A stretch of 64,000 bases of DNA from Pikeienuella piscinae (GTDB lineage: Bacteria > Pseudomonadota > Alphaproteobacteria > Rhodobacterales > Rhodobacteraceae), in NCBI RefSeq assembly GCF_011044155.1, contig NZ_CP049056.1, positions 2,232,001-2,296,000 of the forward strand, in the 5' to 3' direction. Both the position numbers and the translations under genes were made by a program. Positions 1 through 9,029 of the stretch are shown here, piece after piece. Numbering within the stretch: position 1 is the first letter of the stretch; every line of letters begins with the position of its first letter. The notes beneath the pieces are model-generated. The model worked only from the letters and a program-made list of their open reading frames with translations. It did not search any database and had not been told where the DNA came from.

Positions 1-759
1 TATATCGGCCTCGAGGCTGCCGCGGTCGCGACGCTGCGCGGGCTCGACGTGACGCTGATCGAACTCGCCGATCGCATCCTCCAGCGCGTCGCCGCACCGG
101 TCACTTCGGATTATTTTCGCGATCTGCACCGGGGGCACGGCGTCGATATCCGCGAATCGGTCGGGCTGACGCGGCTCGAGGGCGAGGAGCGGGTGGAACG
201 GGCCGTGCTCACCAATGGCGAGACGGTCGATATCGATTTCGTTCTGGTGGGCGTCGGCGTCGCGCCCAATCAGGAGATCGCCGCGGAAGCCGGGCTGGAG
301 ACAGAGAACGGCGTGAAGGTGGACGAGGCGGGGCGGACCTCGGACCCGCTGATCTTCGCCGCCGGCGATTGCGCGTCCTTCCCCTATGAAGGCAGGCTGA
401 TCCGACTGGAAAGCGTGCAGAACGCCATCGACCAGGCCGAGGTGGCGGCGGCGGCGATGCTGGGCGAATCGGTGTCCTACACGCCAACGCCCTGGTTCTG
501 GTCGGACCAGTATGACGTGAAGCTGCAGATCGCCGGGCTCAACCAGGGCTATGACCACGTTCATGTCCGCCCCGGCGCGGCCGGCGCGCAATCCGTATGG
601 TATTACCGGGCCGGACGGCTGATCTCCGTCGACGCGATGAACGATCCGCGCGCCTACATGGTTGGGAAACGCCTGATCGAAGCGGGCAAGAGCCCTGCGC
701 CGGAAGCTGTCGCCGACCCGGCGACCGACCTGAAGACGCTACTGAAGGCGCCGGCCTGA
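1..759 (+). CDS. Ferredoxin/rubredoxin-type NAD(P)H reductase, FAD-dependent (C-terminal part)
   Basis: The frame is open from the first base, so the start lies upstream; 252 residues are visible. It matches the C-terminal two thirds of the FAD/NAD reductases that feed electrons to ferredoxins of cytochrome P450 or ring-hydroxylating systems. The visible part begins inside the NAD-binding Rossmann domain (YIGLEAA), followed by the second FAD motif (FAAGDCASF, about residues 118-126) and the C-terminal reductase domain with PWFWSDQYD typical of this family. It ends 3 bp before the convergent dnaA stop. The partner ferredoxin is not in the window, so the physiological acceptor is unknown. Confidence 0.85.
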   Translation, partial: YIGLEAAAVATLRGLDVTLIELADRILQRVAAPVTSDYFRDLHRGHGVDIRESVGLTRLEGEERVERAVLTNGETVDIDFVLVGVGVAPNQEIAAEAGLETENGVKVDEAGRTSDPLIFAAGDCASFPYEGRLIRLESVQNAIDQAEVAAAAMLGESVSYTPTPWFWSDQYDVKLQIAGLNQGYDHVHVRPGAAGAQSVWYYRAGRLISVDAMNDPRAYMVGKRLIEAGKSPAPEAVADPATDLKTLLKAPA

Positions 760-762
760 GGC

Positions 763-2127
763 TCAGGCCTCCAGCATCCGGCGCAGCAGTTCGACATCCT
801 CGGCGATCTGACTGTCGGTGTCGGAGAGCGACTCGACCCTCTTCACCGCGTGCATCACCGTGGTGTGGTCGCGCCCGCCAAACTTGCGGCCAATCTCTGG
901 CAGACTCTTCGAGGTCAGCGTTTTCGCCAGATACATCGCCACCTGGCGCGGCCGGGCGACGGCGCGGGCGCGGCGCGCCGAGGTCATGTCAGAGAGACGC
1001 AGGTTATAGTGATCCGCCACCTTTCGCATGATCTCGTCGATCGTCACCTTACGATCCGAGGCGCGCAGAAGATCGGCGAGGCATTCCTGCGCCATGTCGA
1101 GGGTGATCTCCCGTCCGACCAGCGAAGCGAAGGCGAATAGTCGGGTCAGCGCGCCCTCGAGCACCCGGACGTTGGAGGAGATTCGATGCGCCAGAAACTC
1201 CAGGACCTTCGGATCAAACCGCACCGAAGGTTCGCGCGCCAACGCTTCCTCCGCCTTCGACTGCAGGATGCCGAGCCGCAGTTCGTAATCCGTGGGATGA
1301 ATGTCGACCACCAGCCCCCATTGAAGGCGGGAGCGGATGCGCTCCTCCAACTGCTCGATATCGCCGGGCGCGCGATCGCCGGAGATGACGATCTGCTTGC
1401 CGCTGTCGATCAGCGCGTTGAACGTGTGAAAGAATTCTATCTGGGTGGAGTTCTTGCCGGCGATGAACTGCACGTCGTCAACCATCAGCACGTCGACGGA
1501 GCGGAACTGCTCCTTGAAGGCCATGGTGTTGTCCTTCTTGATCGCCTGGATGAAACGATACATGAACTGCTCGGCCGAGAGATAAAGCACCTTGCGCGCC
1601 GGCGTGCGCTCTGCGATCCGCCAGGAGATCGCGTGCATCAGGTGCGTCTTGCCGAGCCCGACGCCGCCATGCAGAAAAACCGGGTTGTAGACGACGCTGT
1701 CATCCTCTGCGACGCGACGCGCCGCGGCGTGCGCCAATTCATTCGGCCGGCCGACGACGAACTGATCGAAGGTGAAGCGCCGTTCCAGCGGCGCCGAACG
1801 CAGGACCGCTTCTCCCGGCTCCGGCAGAGTGCGCGCCGCCGCGCCCGCACTTACGCCGACGCCGACGCCGGCGTCGGTGACGCCCACGTTGACTTCGATC
1901 TGCGCGCAACGAGCGCCCGCCTCGTTCAGCGCGCCGGCGATCTCCTCCGCGTAGTGGCGTCGCACCCAATCGGCGGCGAACTCGGAGGGCGCGTCAAAGC
2001 GGGCCGTATCCGCGGCCAGACCGCGAAAGGCCAGCGGCTCGATCCACCGGCCCCAGGCCGCGGGTCCAATCTCCGTCTTCACGATCGAACACGCCTGATC
2101 CCAGATTCTGACGCCGTCGGCCAACAT
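763..2127 (-). CDS. dnaA: Chromosomal replication initiator protein DnaA
   Basis: DnaA binds DnaA boxes and melts the origin. The 454-residue product has the N-terminal interaction domain, a short linker, a AAA+ ATPase core with Walker A GGVGLGKT (about residues 154-161) and Walker B LMVDDVQF, and the C-terminal helix-turn-helix with the family signature around [11 protein letters not shown]. The frame is open upstream to 2544, but the start at 2127 is preferred: it has a strong GAGGAGGGGAG ribosome-binding site, gives the usual family length and starts at the conserved domain I. It lies downstream of a rhodanese gene on the same strand with a 77-bp gap, so the two may share a promoter in the AT-rich region above 2646. 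Confidence 0.97.
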   Translation of the reverse strand: MLADGVRIWDQACSIVKTEIGPAAWGRWIEPLAFRGLAADTARFDAPSEFAADWVRRHYAEEIAGALNEAGARCAQIEVNVGVTDAGVGVGVSAGAAARTLPEPGEAVLRSAPLERRFTFDQFVVGRPNELAHAAARRVAEDDSVVYNPVFLHGGVGLGKTHLMHAISWRIAERTPARKVLYLSAEQFMYRFIQAIKKDNTMAFKEQFRSVDVLMVDDVQFIAGKNSTQIEFFHTFNALIDSGKQIVISGDRAPGDIEQLEERIRSRLQWGLVVDIHPTDYELRLGILQSKAEEALAREPSVRFDPKVLEFLAHRISSNVRVLEGALTRLFAFASLVGREITLDMAQECLADLLRASDRKVTIDEIMRKVADHYNLRLSDMTSARRARAVARPRQVAMYLAKTLTSKSLPEIGRKFGGRDHTTVMHAVKRVESLSDTDSQIAEDVELLRRMLEA

Positions 2128-2204
2128 CGCCTTCTCCCCTCCTCGTTGTGCTCGTCCGGCGTCGCCCAGCGCCGTCTTTGTCGCGCTCATCGGCGCTTGA
2201 GCGC

Positions 2205-2645
2205 TCAACTCTGCCGCCACGGCAGACCGCGCGCTTTCCATCCGTTCAAGACGCCGCGCCTCGCGGTTGGGTCGAGTTCGCCCTCGAATCCCTCCGCGAC
2301 GTTGAAACAGGCGAGCGGCCAGCCCGCGGATCCGGCCGCCTCGGCGGTGGCGAGCGCCGCCCGCATGGAGCGGACCCCGGAGCGGCAGATAAAATAGACT
2401 TCCTCCGCCCCCGCCGCTTCGATCGCCGCCAGCGCGCTCGCGGTGAAGTCTGGATTCATCGTCATGGCGGGAAAGCTCTGCCATTCGATCAGCGCCACCT
2501 CGGCCCCCGCTTCCGAAAGATCGGGCAGACCGACGAAAGACCATTCAGCGCGCGTGCGCACGTCGATCAACATGGCTTTGCGCTCAGACCGCAGCGCAGC
2601 CCACGCCGCTTCGGGGTCAACCTCGCCAATGCCGGACGGCGCCAT
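2205..2645 (-). CDS. Rhodanese-like domain protein
   Basis: Single-domain rhodanese of 146 residues, a probable cytoplasmic sulfurtransferase or persulfide carrier. The catalytic loop CRSGVRS (cysteine near residue 87) is intact; the N-terminal half shows the conserved LIDVRTRAEW and the C-terminal half the VAEGFEGELD segment. No signal peptide or membrane segment is seen. A GAGGAG ribosome-binding site precedes the ATG at 2645. It is the gene immediately upstream of dnaA on the same strand, so transcription from the AT-rich region at 2646-2964 probably crosses both. The substrate cannot be inferred. Confidence 0.88.
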   Translation of the reverse strand: MAPSGIGEVDPEAAWAALRSERKAMLIDVRTRAEWSFVGLPDLSEAGAEVALIEWQSFPAMTMNPDFTASALAAIEAAGAEEVYFICRSGVRSMRAALATAEAAGSAGWPLACFNVAEGFEGELDPTARRGVLNGWKARGLPWRQS

Positions 2646-2964
2646 TCGAATCTCCTCGCGCGAATCTTCCCAAGACGGAGACTGATAGCTAGGCCCAAGG
2701 AGGCGTCGCCTTCAACAAGAACTCGACTTGAGAGAGGAAGATTCTGCGGACAAGGAAGCAGCATTACAGCGAATCGTCAGAAAAACCGGAAATTGTTAAA
2801 ATATTCGTCGGCCATGATCGGGCGTGCGCTACATAATCACTATACGCTCCCGTTCACTATACTATTCTATATCAGAATCGGACCAGGATCAGAACGTCGG
2901 AAGAGTGAAGCAACGGCGCGATTCCTTCAACCGGTGCAAAGAGTGAACATCACAATCCCGTGTC
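2646..2964. promoter_or_regulatory. AT-rich control region upstream of rhodanese-dnaA
   Basis: This gene-free stretch contrasts with its GC-rich surroundings, especially 2780-2880. It carries six GANTC sites (2648, 2662, 2740, 2771, 2875, 2920), a 9-bp direct repeat TCACTATAC at 2837 and 2854, and AT-rich tracts near 2790-2805. No exact TTATCCACA-type DnaA box was found on either strand. It most likely holds the promoter for the rhodanese-dnaA unit; an origin role is possible but unsupported. Confidence 0.5.
2837..2862. repeat. Two 9-bp direct repeats, 17 bp apart
   Basis: TCACTATAC occurs at 2837-2845 and again at 2854-2862. Read on the minus strand, each copy contains TATAGT, which resembles a -10 element, so this may be a doubled promoter or a site bound by a protein on one face of the helix. 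Confidence 0.55.
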
Positions 2965-3004
2965 AAAAAAAAGACGCGCGCAGGGTTCAGGCCCCACGCG
3001 CGCG
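2965..3004 (-). terminator. Rho-independent terminator of rpsT
   Basis: On the minus strand, downstream of rpsT, a GCGCGCG/CGCGCGC stem (2998-3004 with 2975-2981) is extended by a GGG/CCC pair around a short loop. It is followed directly by an eight-T run, seen as A on the plus strand at 2965-2972. Confidence 0.8.
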
Positions 3005-3048
3005 GAAAATGAGCTTTCAGGCGCCGCCACCGCGGGCGGCGGCCGACG

Positions 3049-3315
3049 TCAGACCGAGATCGCCTTAACCCGCGCCGCGAGGCGGGAGATCTTGCGGCTG
3101 GCGGTGTTCGCGTGCAGCACGCCCTTCGTTGCGCCGCGCATGATCTCGGGCTGGGCCGTCTGCAACGCGGTCTTCGCCGCGGCGGAATCGCCGGAGGCGA
3201 TCGCCTCCTCGACCTTGCGGACGAAGGTCCGGATGCGGCTGCGGCGCGCGGTGTTTACCTCGGTGCGGCGCACGATCTGGCGCGCGCGCTTCTTGGCGGA
3301 TGGCGAGTTGGCCAT
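3049..3315 (-). CDS. rpsT: 30S ribosomal protein S20
   Basis: The 88-residue, highly basic product starts [13 protein letters not shown], the standard S20 N-terminus that binds 16S rRNA, and keeps the helical core with [11 protein letters not shown] and [15 protein letters not shown] near the C-terminus. The start at 3315 is chosen over a longer open frame because it is the conserved family start and the length is normal. A consensus-like promoter lies at 3355-3383 and a U-tract terminator at 2965-3004, so rpsT is probably monocistronic. Its position between dnaA and mutM is usual in related alphaproteobacteria. Confidence 0.97.
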   Translation of the reverse strand: MANSPSAKKRARQIVRRTEVNTARRSRIRTFVRKVEEAIASGDSAAAKTALQTAQPEIMRGATKGVLHANTASRKISRLAARVKAISV

Positions 3316-3354
3316 GACGTGATTCCGTTCTGTCATTCCTGGAAACGAGCGCCG

Positions 3355-3383
3355 CATATACGCCCCGGCTCCCGGCCGGTCAA
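3355..3383 (-). promoter_or_regulatory. Promoter of rpsT
   Basis: On the minus strand TTGACC (3378-3383) is followed by exactly 17 bases and then TATATG (3355-3360). This is a good sigma-70 arrangement and predicts a leader of about 30 nt before the rpsT start. Confidence 0.72.
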
Positions 3384-3384
3384 C

Positions 3385-3405
3385 CCGGACCGCGCCAAGG
3401 TCCGG
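3385..3405. terminator. Hairpin downstream of mutM
   Basis: CCGGACC (3385-3391) and GGTCCGG (3399-3405) form a perfect 7-bp stem with a 7-base loop, about 80 bp beyond the mutM stop and just upstream of the rpsT promoter. No T-run follows, so termination is inferred from position only. Confidence 0.4.
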
Positions 3406-3484
3406 CGCCGGTTCGCTGATCGTCGCGACGCCCTTATGGAGCCCCCGACCGGATGTGGAGAGACGCCGGCGGCCCCGCCCTCCC

Positions 3485-4348
3485 TCATCGCTGGCAGCCC
3501 GGGCAATAGAAACTCGATCGACCGGCCTGAACGATCCGTCGGACCCGCCCCGCGCATCCCTCGGTCGGACAGACGGCCCCCTCTCGATCGTAGACGCGGA
3601 AGGAATGCTGGAAATAGCCGAGTTCACCGTCGGCCTGGCGGTAGTCGCGCAGCGAGGAACCCCCGGCGTCGAGCGCGTCCGCGATTGTCGCGTTGATCGC
3701 CGCGACCAGCCGGTCGATCCCGGCGCGCGAGATTTTACCCGCCAGCCGCTTCGGCGAGATGCGCGCGCGATGCAGCGCCTCCGCCACATATATATTGCCG
3801 AGCCCGGCGACGATCTTCTGATCGAGCAGCGCCGCCTTCACCGGCATACGCCGGCCCGCGAACCGCCTCGCGAGATAGTCGCCGTGAAACTCGTTCGCCA
3901 GCGGCTCGGGGCCGAGATCCGCGAGCAGCCGGTGCGTGGCGATGGCTTCGGTCGGCCAGAGGTCCATCGCGCCGAAGCGCCGCGCGTCGTTGAAGGTGAC
4001 GGTCGCGCCGCCCTCCATCTCGAACACCACGTGGTCATGCCTGGCCGCGCCGCCCGCCGGGATATAAAACTCCGCCAGCGTCGCGCCTGAAACCAGCATC
4101 CGCCCCGACATGCCGAGATGGACGATCATCGTCTCGGGTCCGGCGCCGGAATCGTCTAGATCGGCGAGGATGTATTTCGAGCGCCGGCCGAGCCGCAGCA
4201 CGCGTCGCCCGCACAGGCGCTCCGCGAACCGCTCCGGCAGCGGCCAGCGGAGATCCGGCCGGCGCTGGATCGCCCGGGCGATCAGCCGCCCCTCCATCGC
4301 GGGAACGAGGCCGCGGCGCACGGTCTCCACCTCGGGCAGTTCTGGCAT
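3485..4348 (-). CDS. mutM: Formamidopyrimidine-DNA glycosylase (Fpg/MutM)
   Basis: MutM excises 8-oxoguanine and formamidopyrimidines and nicks the abasic site. The 287-residue protein starts [13 protein letters not shown] after the initiator Met, giving the catalytic N-terminal proline and the conserved glutamate, has the Lys of RSKYIL, the helix-two-turn-helix region, and a C-terminal zinc finger of four cysteines (CPTEGC then YCPGC) ending in the usual QR. It is divergent from ubiE across 74 bp. Length and all motifs are normal for the family. Confidence 0.96.
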   Translation of the reverse strand: MPELPEVETVRRGLVPAMEGRLIARAIQRRPDLRWPLPERFAERLCGRRVLRLGRRSKYILADLDDSGAGPETMIVHLGMSGRMLVSGATLAEFYIPAGGAARHDHVVFEMEGGATVTFNDARRFGAMDLWPTEAIATHRLLADLGPEPLANEFHGDYLARRFAGRRMPVKAALLDQKIVAGLGNIYVAEALHRARISPKRLAGKISRAGIDRLVAAINATIADALDAGGSSLRDYRQADGELGYFQHSFRVYDREGAVCPTEGCAGRVRRIVQAGRSSFYCPGCQR

Positions 4349-4422
4349 GCTCCATCTCCCTGCGGCGCAGCGCCGCTTCTGGGGCGTAGCGGCGACTGGC
4401 GAAGACGGCTATGTAGCGCGTT

Positions 4423-5205
4423 ATGGCAGATGAGAGCGAGACCGGACGGGCGGACGCGTCCCCGGATGAAACCACACATTTCGGCTTCCGCGACGTGCCC
4501 GCGCCCGACAAGGCCGGGCTCGTCCACGGCGTCTTTTCATCGGTCGCGTCGAAATATGACGTGATGAACGATGTGATGTCGCTCCGCATCCATCGGCTCT
4601 GGAAGGAGGGTCTGATCGACTGGCTCGCCCCGCGCCCCGGGATGAAGCTGCTCGACGTCGCCGGCGGCACCGGCGATATCGCCTTTCGCGTACTCGATCG
4701 GCTGAAGGGGGACGGCGAAGCGACAATATGCGACATGACCGCGCCGATGCTGGTCGAGGGCCGCAAGCGCGCGGAGGCGGAGAGCCTGTCACACGCGCTC
4801 ACCTGGGTCTGCGGAGACGCCATGAAACTGCCGTTCGCCGACCGCAGCTTCGACACCTACACCATCGCCTTCGGCATAAGGAACGTCACGAAGATCGACG
4901 CCGCGCTGGCGGAGGCTTATCGCGTCCTGAAACCCGGCGGACGGTTTCTCTGCCTTGAATTCAGCCGGGTGGATCCGCCGCTGATTCGCCGGGCCTATGA
5001 CCTCTATTCGTTCAACGTAATCCCGCGCATGGGGCAGGCCATCGCGGGGGATCGTGAAAGCTACCAGTATCTTGTGGAATCGATCCGCAAGTTTCCGGAT
5101 CAGGAAAGCTTCGCGTCGATGGTTCGCGCGGCCGGCTTCGGCCGCGTCGCCTGGCGCAACCAGACGCTCGGCGTCGCGGCGATCCATTCGGGCTGGCGCC
5201 TCTGA
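4423..5205 (+). CDS. ubiE: Ubiquinone/menaquinone biosynthesis C-methyltransferase UbiE
   Basis: SAM-dependent methyltransferase of ubiquinone synthesis. In 260 residues it shows the [10 protein letters not shown] segment near residue 46, the SAM-binding [16 protein letters not shown], and the downstream [13 protein letters not shown] and [16 protein letters not shown] motifs that define UbiE. Its stop overlaps the ubiB start by one base (TGATG), which indicates translational coupling and a shared role in quinone synthesis. The start at 4423 leaves an N-terminal extension of about 20 residues that could be shorter in reality. Confidence 0.95.
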   Translation: MADESETGRADASPDETTHFGFRDVPAPDKAGLVHGVFSSVASKYDVMNDVMSLRIHRLWKEGLIDWLAPRPGMKLLDVAGGTGDIAFRVLDRLKGDGEATICDMTAPMLVEGRKRAEAESLSHALTWVCGDAMKLPFADRSFDTYTIAFGIRNVTKIDAALAEAYRVLKPGGRFLCLEFSRVDPPLIRRAYDLYSFNVIPRMGQAIAGDRESYQYLVESIRKFPDQESFASMVRAAGFGRVAWRNQTLGVAAIHSGWRL

Positions 5206-6749
5206 TGCTGCGCTTCCTTCTTGAACTCGGACCCAATCTCTGGCGGCTCGCGCGGGTCGCCGCGACCTTCCGCAAGACCGGCGCGATGGAGCGGGTGCTC
5301 GAAGCGGCGGGCGCGCCGCGGCGCCTGTCCGCCCCGCTGATGTTCATCACCGCGCCGGGGCTGATCGTCGGCATGAAGGGCGACGCCTCCCTCCCCCCGG
5401 TGGCGCGGGCGATCAACGCGCTCGGTCCGGCCTATATCAAGCTCGGCCAGATTCTCTCGACCCGCCCGGACGTGATCGGCCCCGAACTCGCCCGCGACAT
5501 GCGCACGCTGCAGGACAAGCTGCCGCCCTTCCCGATGGCGGAGGCGCGCAAGGCGGTGCGCGACGCGCTCGGCCGCGAGGTCGAGGAAATCTTCGCCGAG
5601 TTCGCCCCCCCGATCGCCGCCGCATCCATCGCGCAGGTCCACCCCGCGATCGACCGGGAGACCGGGCGCAAGCTGGCGGTCAAGATTCTTCGCCCGGCGA
5701 TCGAGAAGCAGTTCCGAAAAGACATCGCCGCCTTCCACATGATCGCCCGGATCATGGAATGGGCGGCCCCGCAGGCGAAACGCCTCCGGCCCCGCGCCGT
5801 GGTGGACCATTTCGAGGGCGTGGTGGCGGCCGAGATGGACTTGCGCCTCGAAGCCTCTGCGGCGTCCGAGTTCGCCGACAACGTGAAGGACGACGAGGGC
5901 TTCAGGGTGCCGGATATCATCTGGCCGCTCTCGGCGCGACGCGTGATGACCGCCGGCTGGGTCGAGGGCGTCCCGATCGGCGAGCCGGAGGCGCTGGCGG
6001 CGGCGGGGCACGATCTGGTCGGCCTCGCCGAACGGGTGATCCAGATCTTCCTCCTGCAGGCGCTCCGCGACGGGTTCTGGCACGCCGACATGCATCAGGG
6101 GAATCTCAAGATCGCGCCGAACGGCGACATCCTCGCGCTCGATTTCGGTATCATGGGCCGGATCGACCGGGTGACGCGCCGCTACTACGCCGAGATCCTT
6201 CTGGGCTTTCTCAAGAGGGACTACCACCGCGTCGCCGAAGTGCATTTCGAGGCCGGCTATGTGCCTGCCGACCGCGATGTCGACCAGTTCGCGCAGGCGC
6301 TCCGCGCAATCGGCGAGCCGATCTTCGGGCAGGACGCCTCGCGCATCTCGATGGCGCGGCTGCTCTCGCATCTGTTCGAGGTTACGGAGCGCTTCGGGAT
6401 GGAGACGCAGACCCAGCTCATCCTCCTCCAGCGTTCGATGGTGGTGGTGGAAGGGGTGGCGCGCTCGCTCGATCCGAACGCGAATATCTGGTCCGCCGCC
6501 GGTCCGGTGGTCGAGCTCTGGATGCGCGACAATCTCGGCCCGAAAGCCGTCCTGCGCGACGCGCGCATGACGCTGACGACCCTGTCGCGCATCGCTCCAC
6601 GCCTTCCCGAACTCGCGGAGCGGCTGGTGCGATTGTCGGAGACGACGGAACCGGTGCCGACGAAACCGAACAAGGGCCGCGCCCTTGTCTGGCTCGCTCT
6701 GGGCGCGATTGCTGGCGCCGGCGCGGTCTGGCTCACGCTGCAGCATTAA
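5205..6749 (+). CDS. ubiB: Ubiquinone biosynthesis ABC1/ADCK-family protein UbiB
   Basis: Atypical kinase/ATPase needed for aerobic ubiquinone synthesis. The 514-residue product has the family KxGQ motif (YIKLGQILSTRPD, near residue 80), the alanine-rich loop AAASIAQVH that replaces the glycine loop, the catalytic-loop-like region HADMHQGNL, DFGIMG in place of DFG, and a C-terminal transmembrane segment (about residues 495-511) that anchors it to the inner membrane. It follows ubiE with a one-base overlap. In related genomes a coaBC gene often follows; here the next gene is an OYE-family oxidoreductase. Confidence 0.95.
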   Translation: MLRFLLELGPNLWRLARVAATFRKTGAMERVLEAAGAPRRLSAPLMFITAPGLIVGMKGDASLPPVARAINALGPAYIKLGQILSTRPDVIGPELARDMRTLQDKLPPFPMAEARKAVRDALGREVEEIFAEFAPPIAAASIAQVHPAIDRETGRKLAVKILRPAIEKQFRKDIAAFHMIARIMEWAAPQAKRLRPRAVVDHFEGVVAAEMDLRLEASAASEFADNVKDDEGFRVPDIIWPLSARRVMTAGWVEGVPIGEPEALAAAGHDLVGLAERVIQIFLLQALRDGFWHADMHQGNLKIAPNGDILALDFGIMGRIDRVTRRYYAEILLGFLKRDYHRVAEVHFEAGYVPADRDVDQFAQALRAIGEPIFGQDASRISMARLLSHLFEVTERFGMETQTQLILLQRSMVVVEGVARSLDPNANIWSAAGPVVELWMRDNLGPKAVLRDARMTLTTLSRIAPRLPELAERLVRLSETTEPVPTKPNKGRALVWLALGAIAGAGAVWLTLQH

Positions 6750-6762
6750 AGGACCTTCCCCG

Positions 6763-7878
6763 ATGAGCAGACTTTTCGAACCGCTCGCCCTTGGCGAGTT
6801 GACGCTTGAGAACCGCGTGATCGTCGCGCCAATGTGCCAATACGCGGTCGCGGATGGGACCGCCGCAGACTGGCACATGGTCCATCTCGGGCATCTCGCG
6901 CTTTCCGGGGCCGGGCTGCTGACGTTGGAGGCGACGGCGGTGAGCGCCGAGGGCCGAATTTCGCCACGCGATCTCGGGCTCTATTCCGATGCGAACGAGG
7001 CCGGGCTGGCGCGGGTTCTGACGGCGATCCGGTCGATCTCGCCGATCCCCGTCGCGATCCAGCTTGGCCATGCCGGCCGCAAGGCGTCCTCCCGCTCGCC
7101 CTTCGAGGGCGGCGCGCAGATCCGGCCCGATGAGGAGGGCGGCTGGCTCACCGTCGCGCCCTCCGCCATCCCCCACGCCGCCGGGGACGCGCCGCCCGAA
7201 GCGCTCGACGAGGCAGGAATGGAGCGGGTGAAGGTGGATTTCGCAACCGCCGCGGAGCGTTCCGCGCGCATCGGGATCGACGCCATCGAACTGCACATGG
7301 CGCATGGCTATCTTCTCCATCAGTTCCTCTCGCCGCTTTCGAACCGCCGGGATGACGCTTATGGCGGCGCCATCGAGGGGCGGATGCGCTTCCCCGTCGA
7401 GATATTCGAAGCGGTGCGCGCCGCCTTCCCGGTGGATCGCCCGATCTGGGTCCGGGTCTCCGCCTCCGACTGGGTTGAGGGCGGGCTTTCCATTGAGGAT
7501 ATCCTGACGCTCTGCCGGGCGTTGAAAGCCGCCGGCTGCGCCGCCGTTCACGTTTCCTCCGGAGGGGTCTCCACCGAACAGAAGATCCCGCTCGGCCCCG
7601 GTTATCAGGTGCACCTGGCGAAGGCGGTGAAGGATGCGGTCGAACTGCCTGTCATCGCCGTCGGCCTGATCACGAAGCCGGAACAGGCCGAGGCGATCAT
7701 CGCTTCGGGCGAGGCCGACGCCATCGCTCTCGCCCGCGCCATGCTCTGGAACCCGCGCTGGCCCTGGCACGCGGCGGCGGCGCTCGGCGCGACAGTGCGC
7801 GGCCCGAAGCAATACTGGCGTTCCGCTCCCGCCGGGGTCGCACCGCCTTTCGAAGGTTTCGCGCATGGTCAGCGATAG
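6763..7878 (+). CDS. NADH:flavin oxidoreductase, Old Yellow Enzyme family (YqjM-like)
   Basis: FMN-dependent ene-reductase type TIM barrel, 371 residues. It begins LFEPLALGELTLENRVIVAPMCQY, where the cysteine near residue 26 is the YqjM-class FMN tuning residue, carries the catalytic HxxH-type region and HGYLLHQFLSPLSNRRDDAYGG, and ends with the FMN-phosphate-binding LARAMLWNPRWPWHAA. The ATG at 6763 is preferred over an upstream in-frame start because it matches the family N-terminus. It lies 13 bp after ubiB, so co-transcription is plausible, but a link to ubiquinone is not implied; the natural enone or nitro substrate is unknown. Confidence 0.92.
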   Translation: MSRLFEPLALGELTLENRVIVAPMCQYAVADGTAADWHMVHLGHLALSGAGLLTLEATAVSAEGRISPRDLGLYSDANEAGLARVLTAIRSISPIPVAIQLGHAGRKASSRSPFEGGAQIRPDEEGGWLTVAPSAIPHAAGDAPPEALDEAGMERVKVDFATAAERSARIGIDAIELHMAHGYLLHQFLSPLSNRRDDAYGGAIEGRMRFPVEIFEAVRAAFPVDRPIWVRVSASDWVEGGLSIEDILTLCRALKAAGCAAVHVSSGGVSTEQKIPLGPGYQVHLAKAVKDAVELPVIAVGLITKPEQAEAIIASGEADAIALARAMLWNPRWPWHAAAALGATVRGPKQYWRSAPAGVAPPFEGFAHGQR

Positions 7879-7933
7879 GATTTGATCCCGCGCGCCACGC
7901 CGTTAGGCTGCCGGAAGACGCTGGAGGGAAACA

Positions 7934-9016
7934 ATGCGGATCGTGAAGGCCGAGACCATCGCGCTCTCCATTCCGTTCTCGGATGGCGGCGGCGCGGGCG
8001 CCGGGCTGATGCCGAGCAAATGGGACCGGCTGGAGATCACCCTCGTCCGGCTCGAGACGGATGACGGCTTCGTCGGCTGGGGCGAGGCGTTCGCCTATTC
8101 CTGCCGGACCGCCGTTCTGGCGGCGCTCAACGACATGGTGTTCCCGCTCGTCATCGGCGCGGAGGTGGAGGATGTCGCCGGCTTCACCGGCTGCCTGCAA
8201 CGAAAGCTCCACATTCAGGGCCGCTTCGGCGTCGTCCTCTTCGCGATTTCCGGCGTCGACATCGCGCTCTGGGATCTCGCCGCGAAACGAAAGCGCCTGC
8301 GCCTCGCGGACTTGCTCGGGGCGAAACGCGAGCGATTTCCCGCCTACGCCAGCCTCGTTCGCTATGGCGACCCGGCGATGGTCGAGGCGCGGGCGCGGAT
8401 GGCCGCCGATCAGGGCTACGGCGCGGTGAAACTGCATGAGATCACCCTCCCGAATATCGAAGCCGGGCGGCGCGGCGCCTCCGATACGAAACTGATGACC
8501 GACGTGAACTGCAACTGGTCCGAGGACGAGACCCGGAAGCTGCTGCCGGAGATGAAGGCCCTCGGCCTCCACTGGGTCGAGGAGCCGATCTGGCCGCCAG
8601 ACGACACCGACCGGCTCGCCGCGCTCGGCCGCGAATTCGGCGTGCCGCTCGCCTCGGGCGAGAACGCCGGCACCGCGCAACCCTTCGCGCGGATCGTGGA
8701 GGCGGTGAACTTCCCGCAACCCTCAGTCACCAAGGTCGGCGGCGTCTCCGAATACCTGAAAGTCGCCGATCTCGCGCGCGCCGCGCAGCGCGACGTGATG
8801 CCGCACTGCCCCTATTTCGGCCCCGGCTACTGGGCCAGCGCGCACCTGATGGCGGCCGGCGAGGGCGGCATGTTCGAATTCCTGCATATCGAGGCGGACG
8901 CCTGGCTTTCTCCCTCCATCCCACTACCCGACGGCGGCGAGATCGCGCTGCCGACAGGCGAGGGGCTCGGCTTCGAGCCGGACATGGCGGTCATCGAAAG
9001 GTTCCGCGCCGACTGA
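7934..9016 (+). CDS. Mandelate racemase/muconate lactonizing enzyme family protein (enolase superfamily)
   Basis: Mg-dependent enzyme that abstracts a proton alpha to a carboxylate. In 360 residues the three expected metal ligands are visible: Asp in LMTDVN, Glu in WVEEPIWP and Glu in LASGENAG. After the second barrel strand there is AVKLHE (a KxH arrangement), and a His in MPHCPYFGPG could be the second base, pointing to the mandelate-racemase-like rather than the cycloisomerase group. GGAGGG precedes the ATG. The divergent FAD monooxygenase and the SAF-domain dehydrogenase nearby suggest catabolism of a hydroxy-acid or sugar acid, but the substrate cannot be assigned. Confidence 0.9.
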   Translation: MRIVKAETIALSIPFSDGGGAGAGLMPSKWDRLEITLVRLETDDGFVGWGEAFAYSCRTAVLAALNDMVFPLVIGAEVEDVAGFTGCLQRKLHIQGRFGVVLFAISGVDIALWDLAAKRKRLRLADLLGAKRERFPAYASLVRYGDPAMVEARARMAADQGYGAVKLHEITLPNIEAGRRGASDTKLMTDVNCNWSEDETRKLLPEMKALGLHWVEEPIWPPDDTDRLAALGREFGVPLASGENAGTAQPFARIVEAVNFPQPSVTKVGGVSEYLKVADLARAAQRDVMPHCPYFGPGYWASAHLMAAGEGGMFEFLHIEADAWLSPSIPLPDGGEIALPTGEGLGFEPDMAVIERFRAD

Positions 9017-9029
9017 TTTCAGGCTGATT

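Noticed and set aside
2128-2544. Upstream extension of the dnaA open frame by 139 codons
   Set aside because: The extra residues are low-complexity and Arg/Gly-rich, overlap the rhodanese gene on the same strand, and lack family conservation; the strong ribosome-binding site is at 2127.
2646-3048. Replication origin (oriC) upstream of dnaA
   Set aside because: The region is AT-rich, but no exact DnaA box was found on either strand by eye, so an origin call is not supported.
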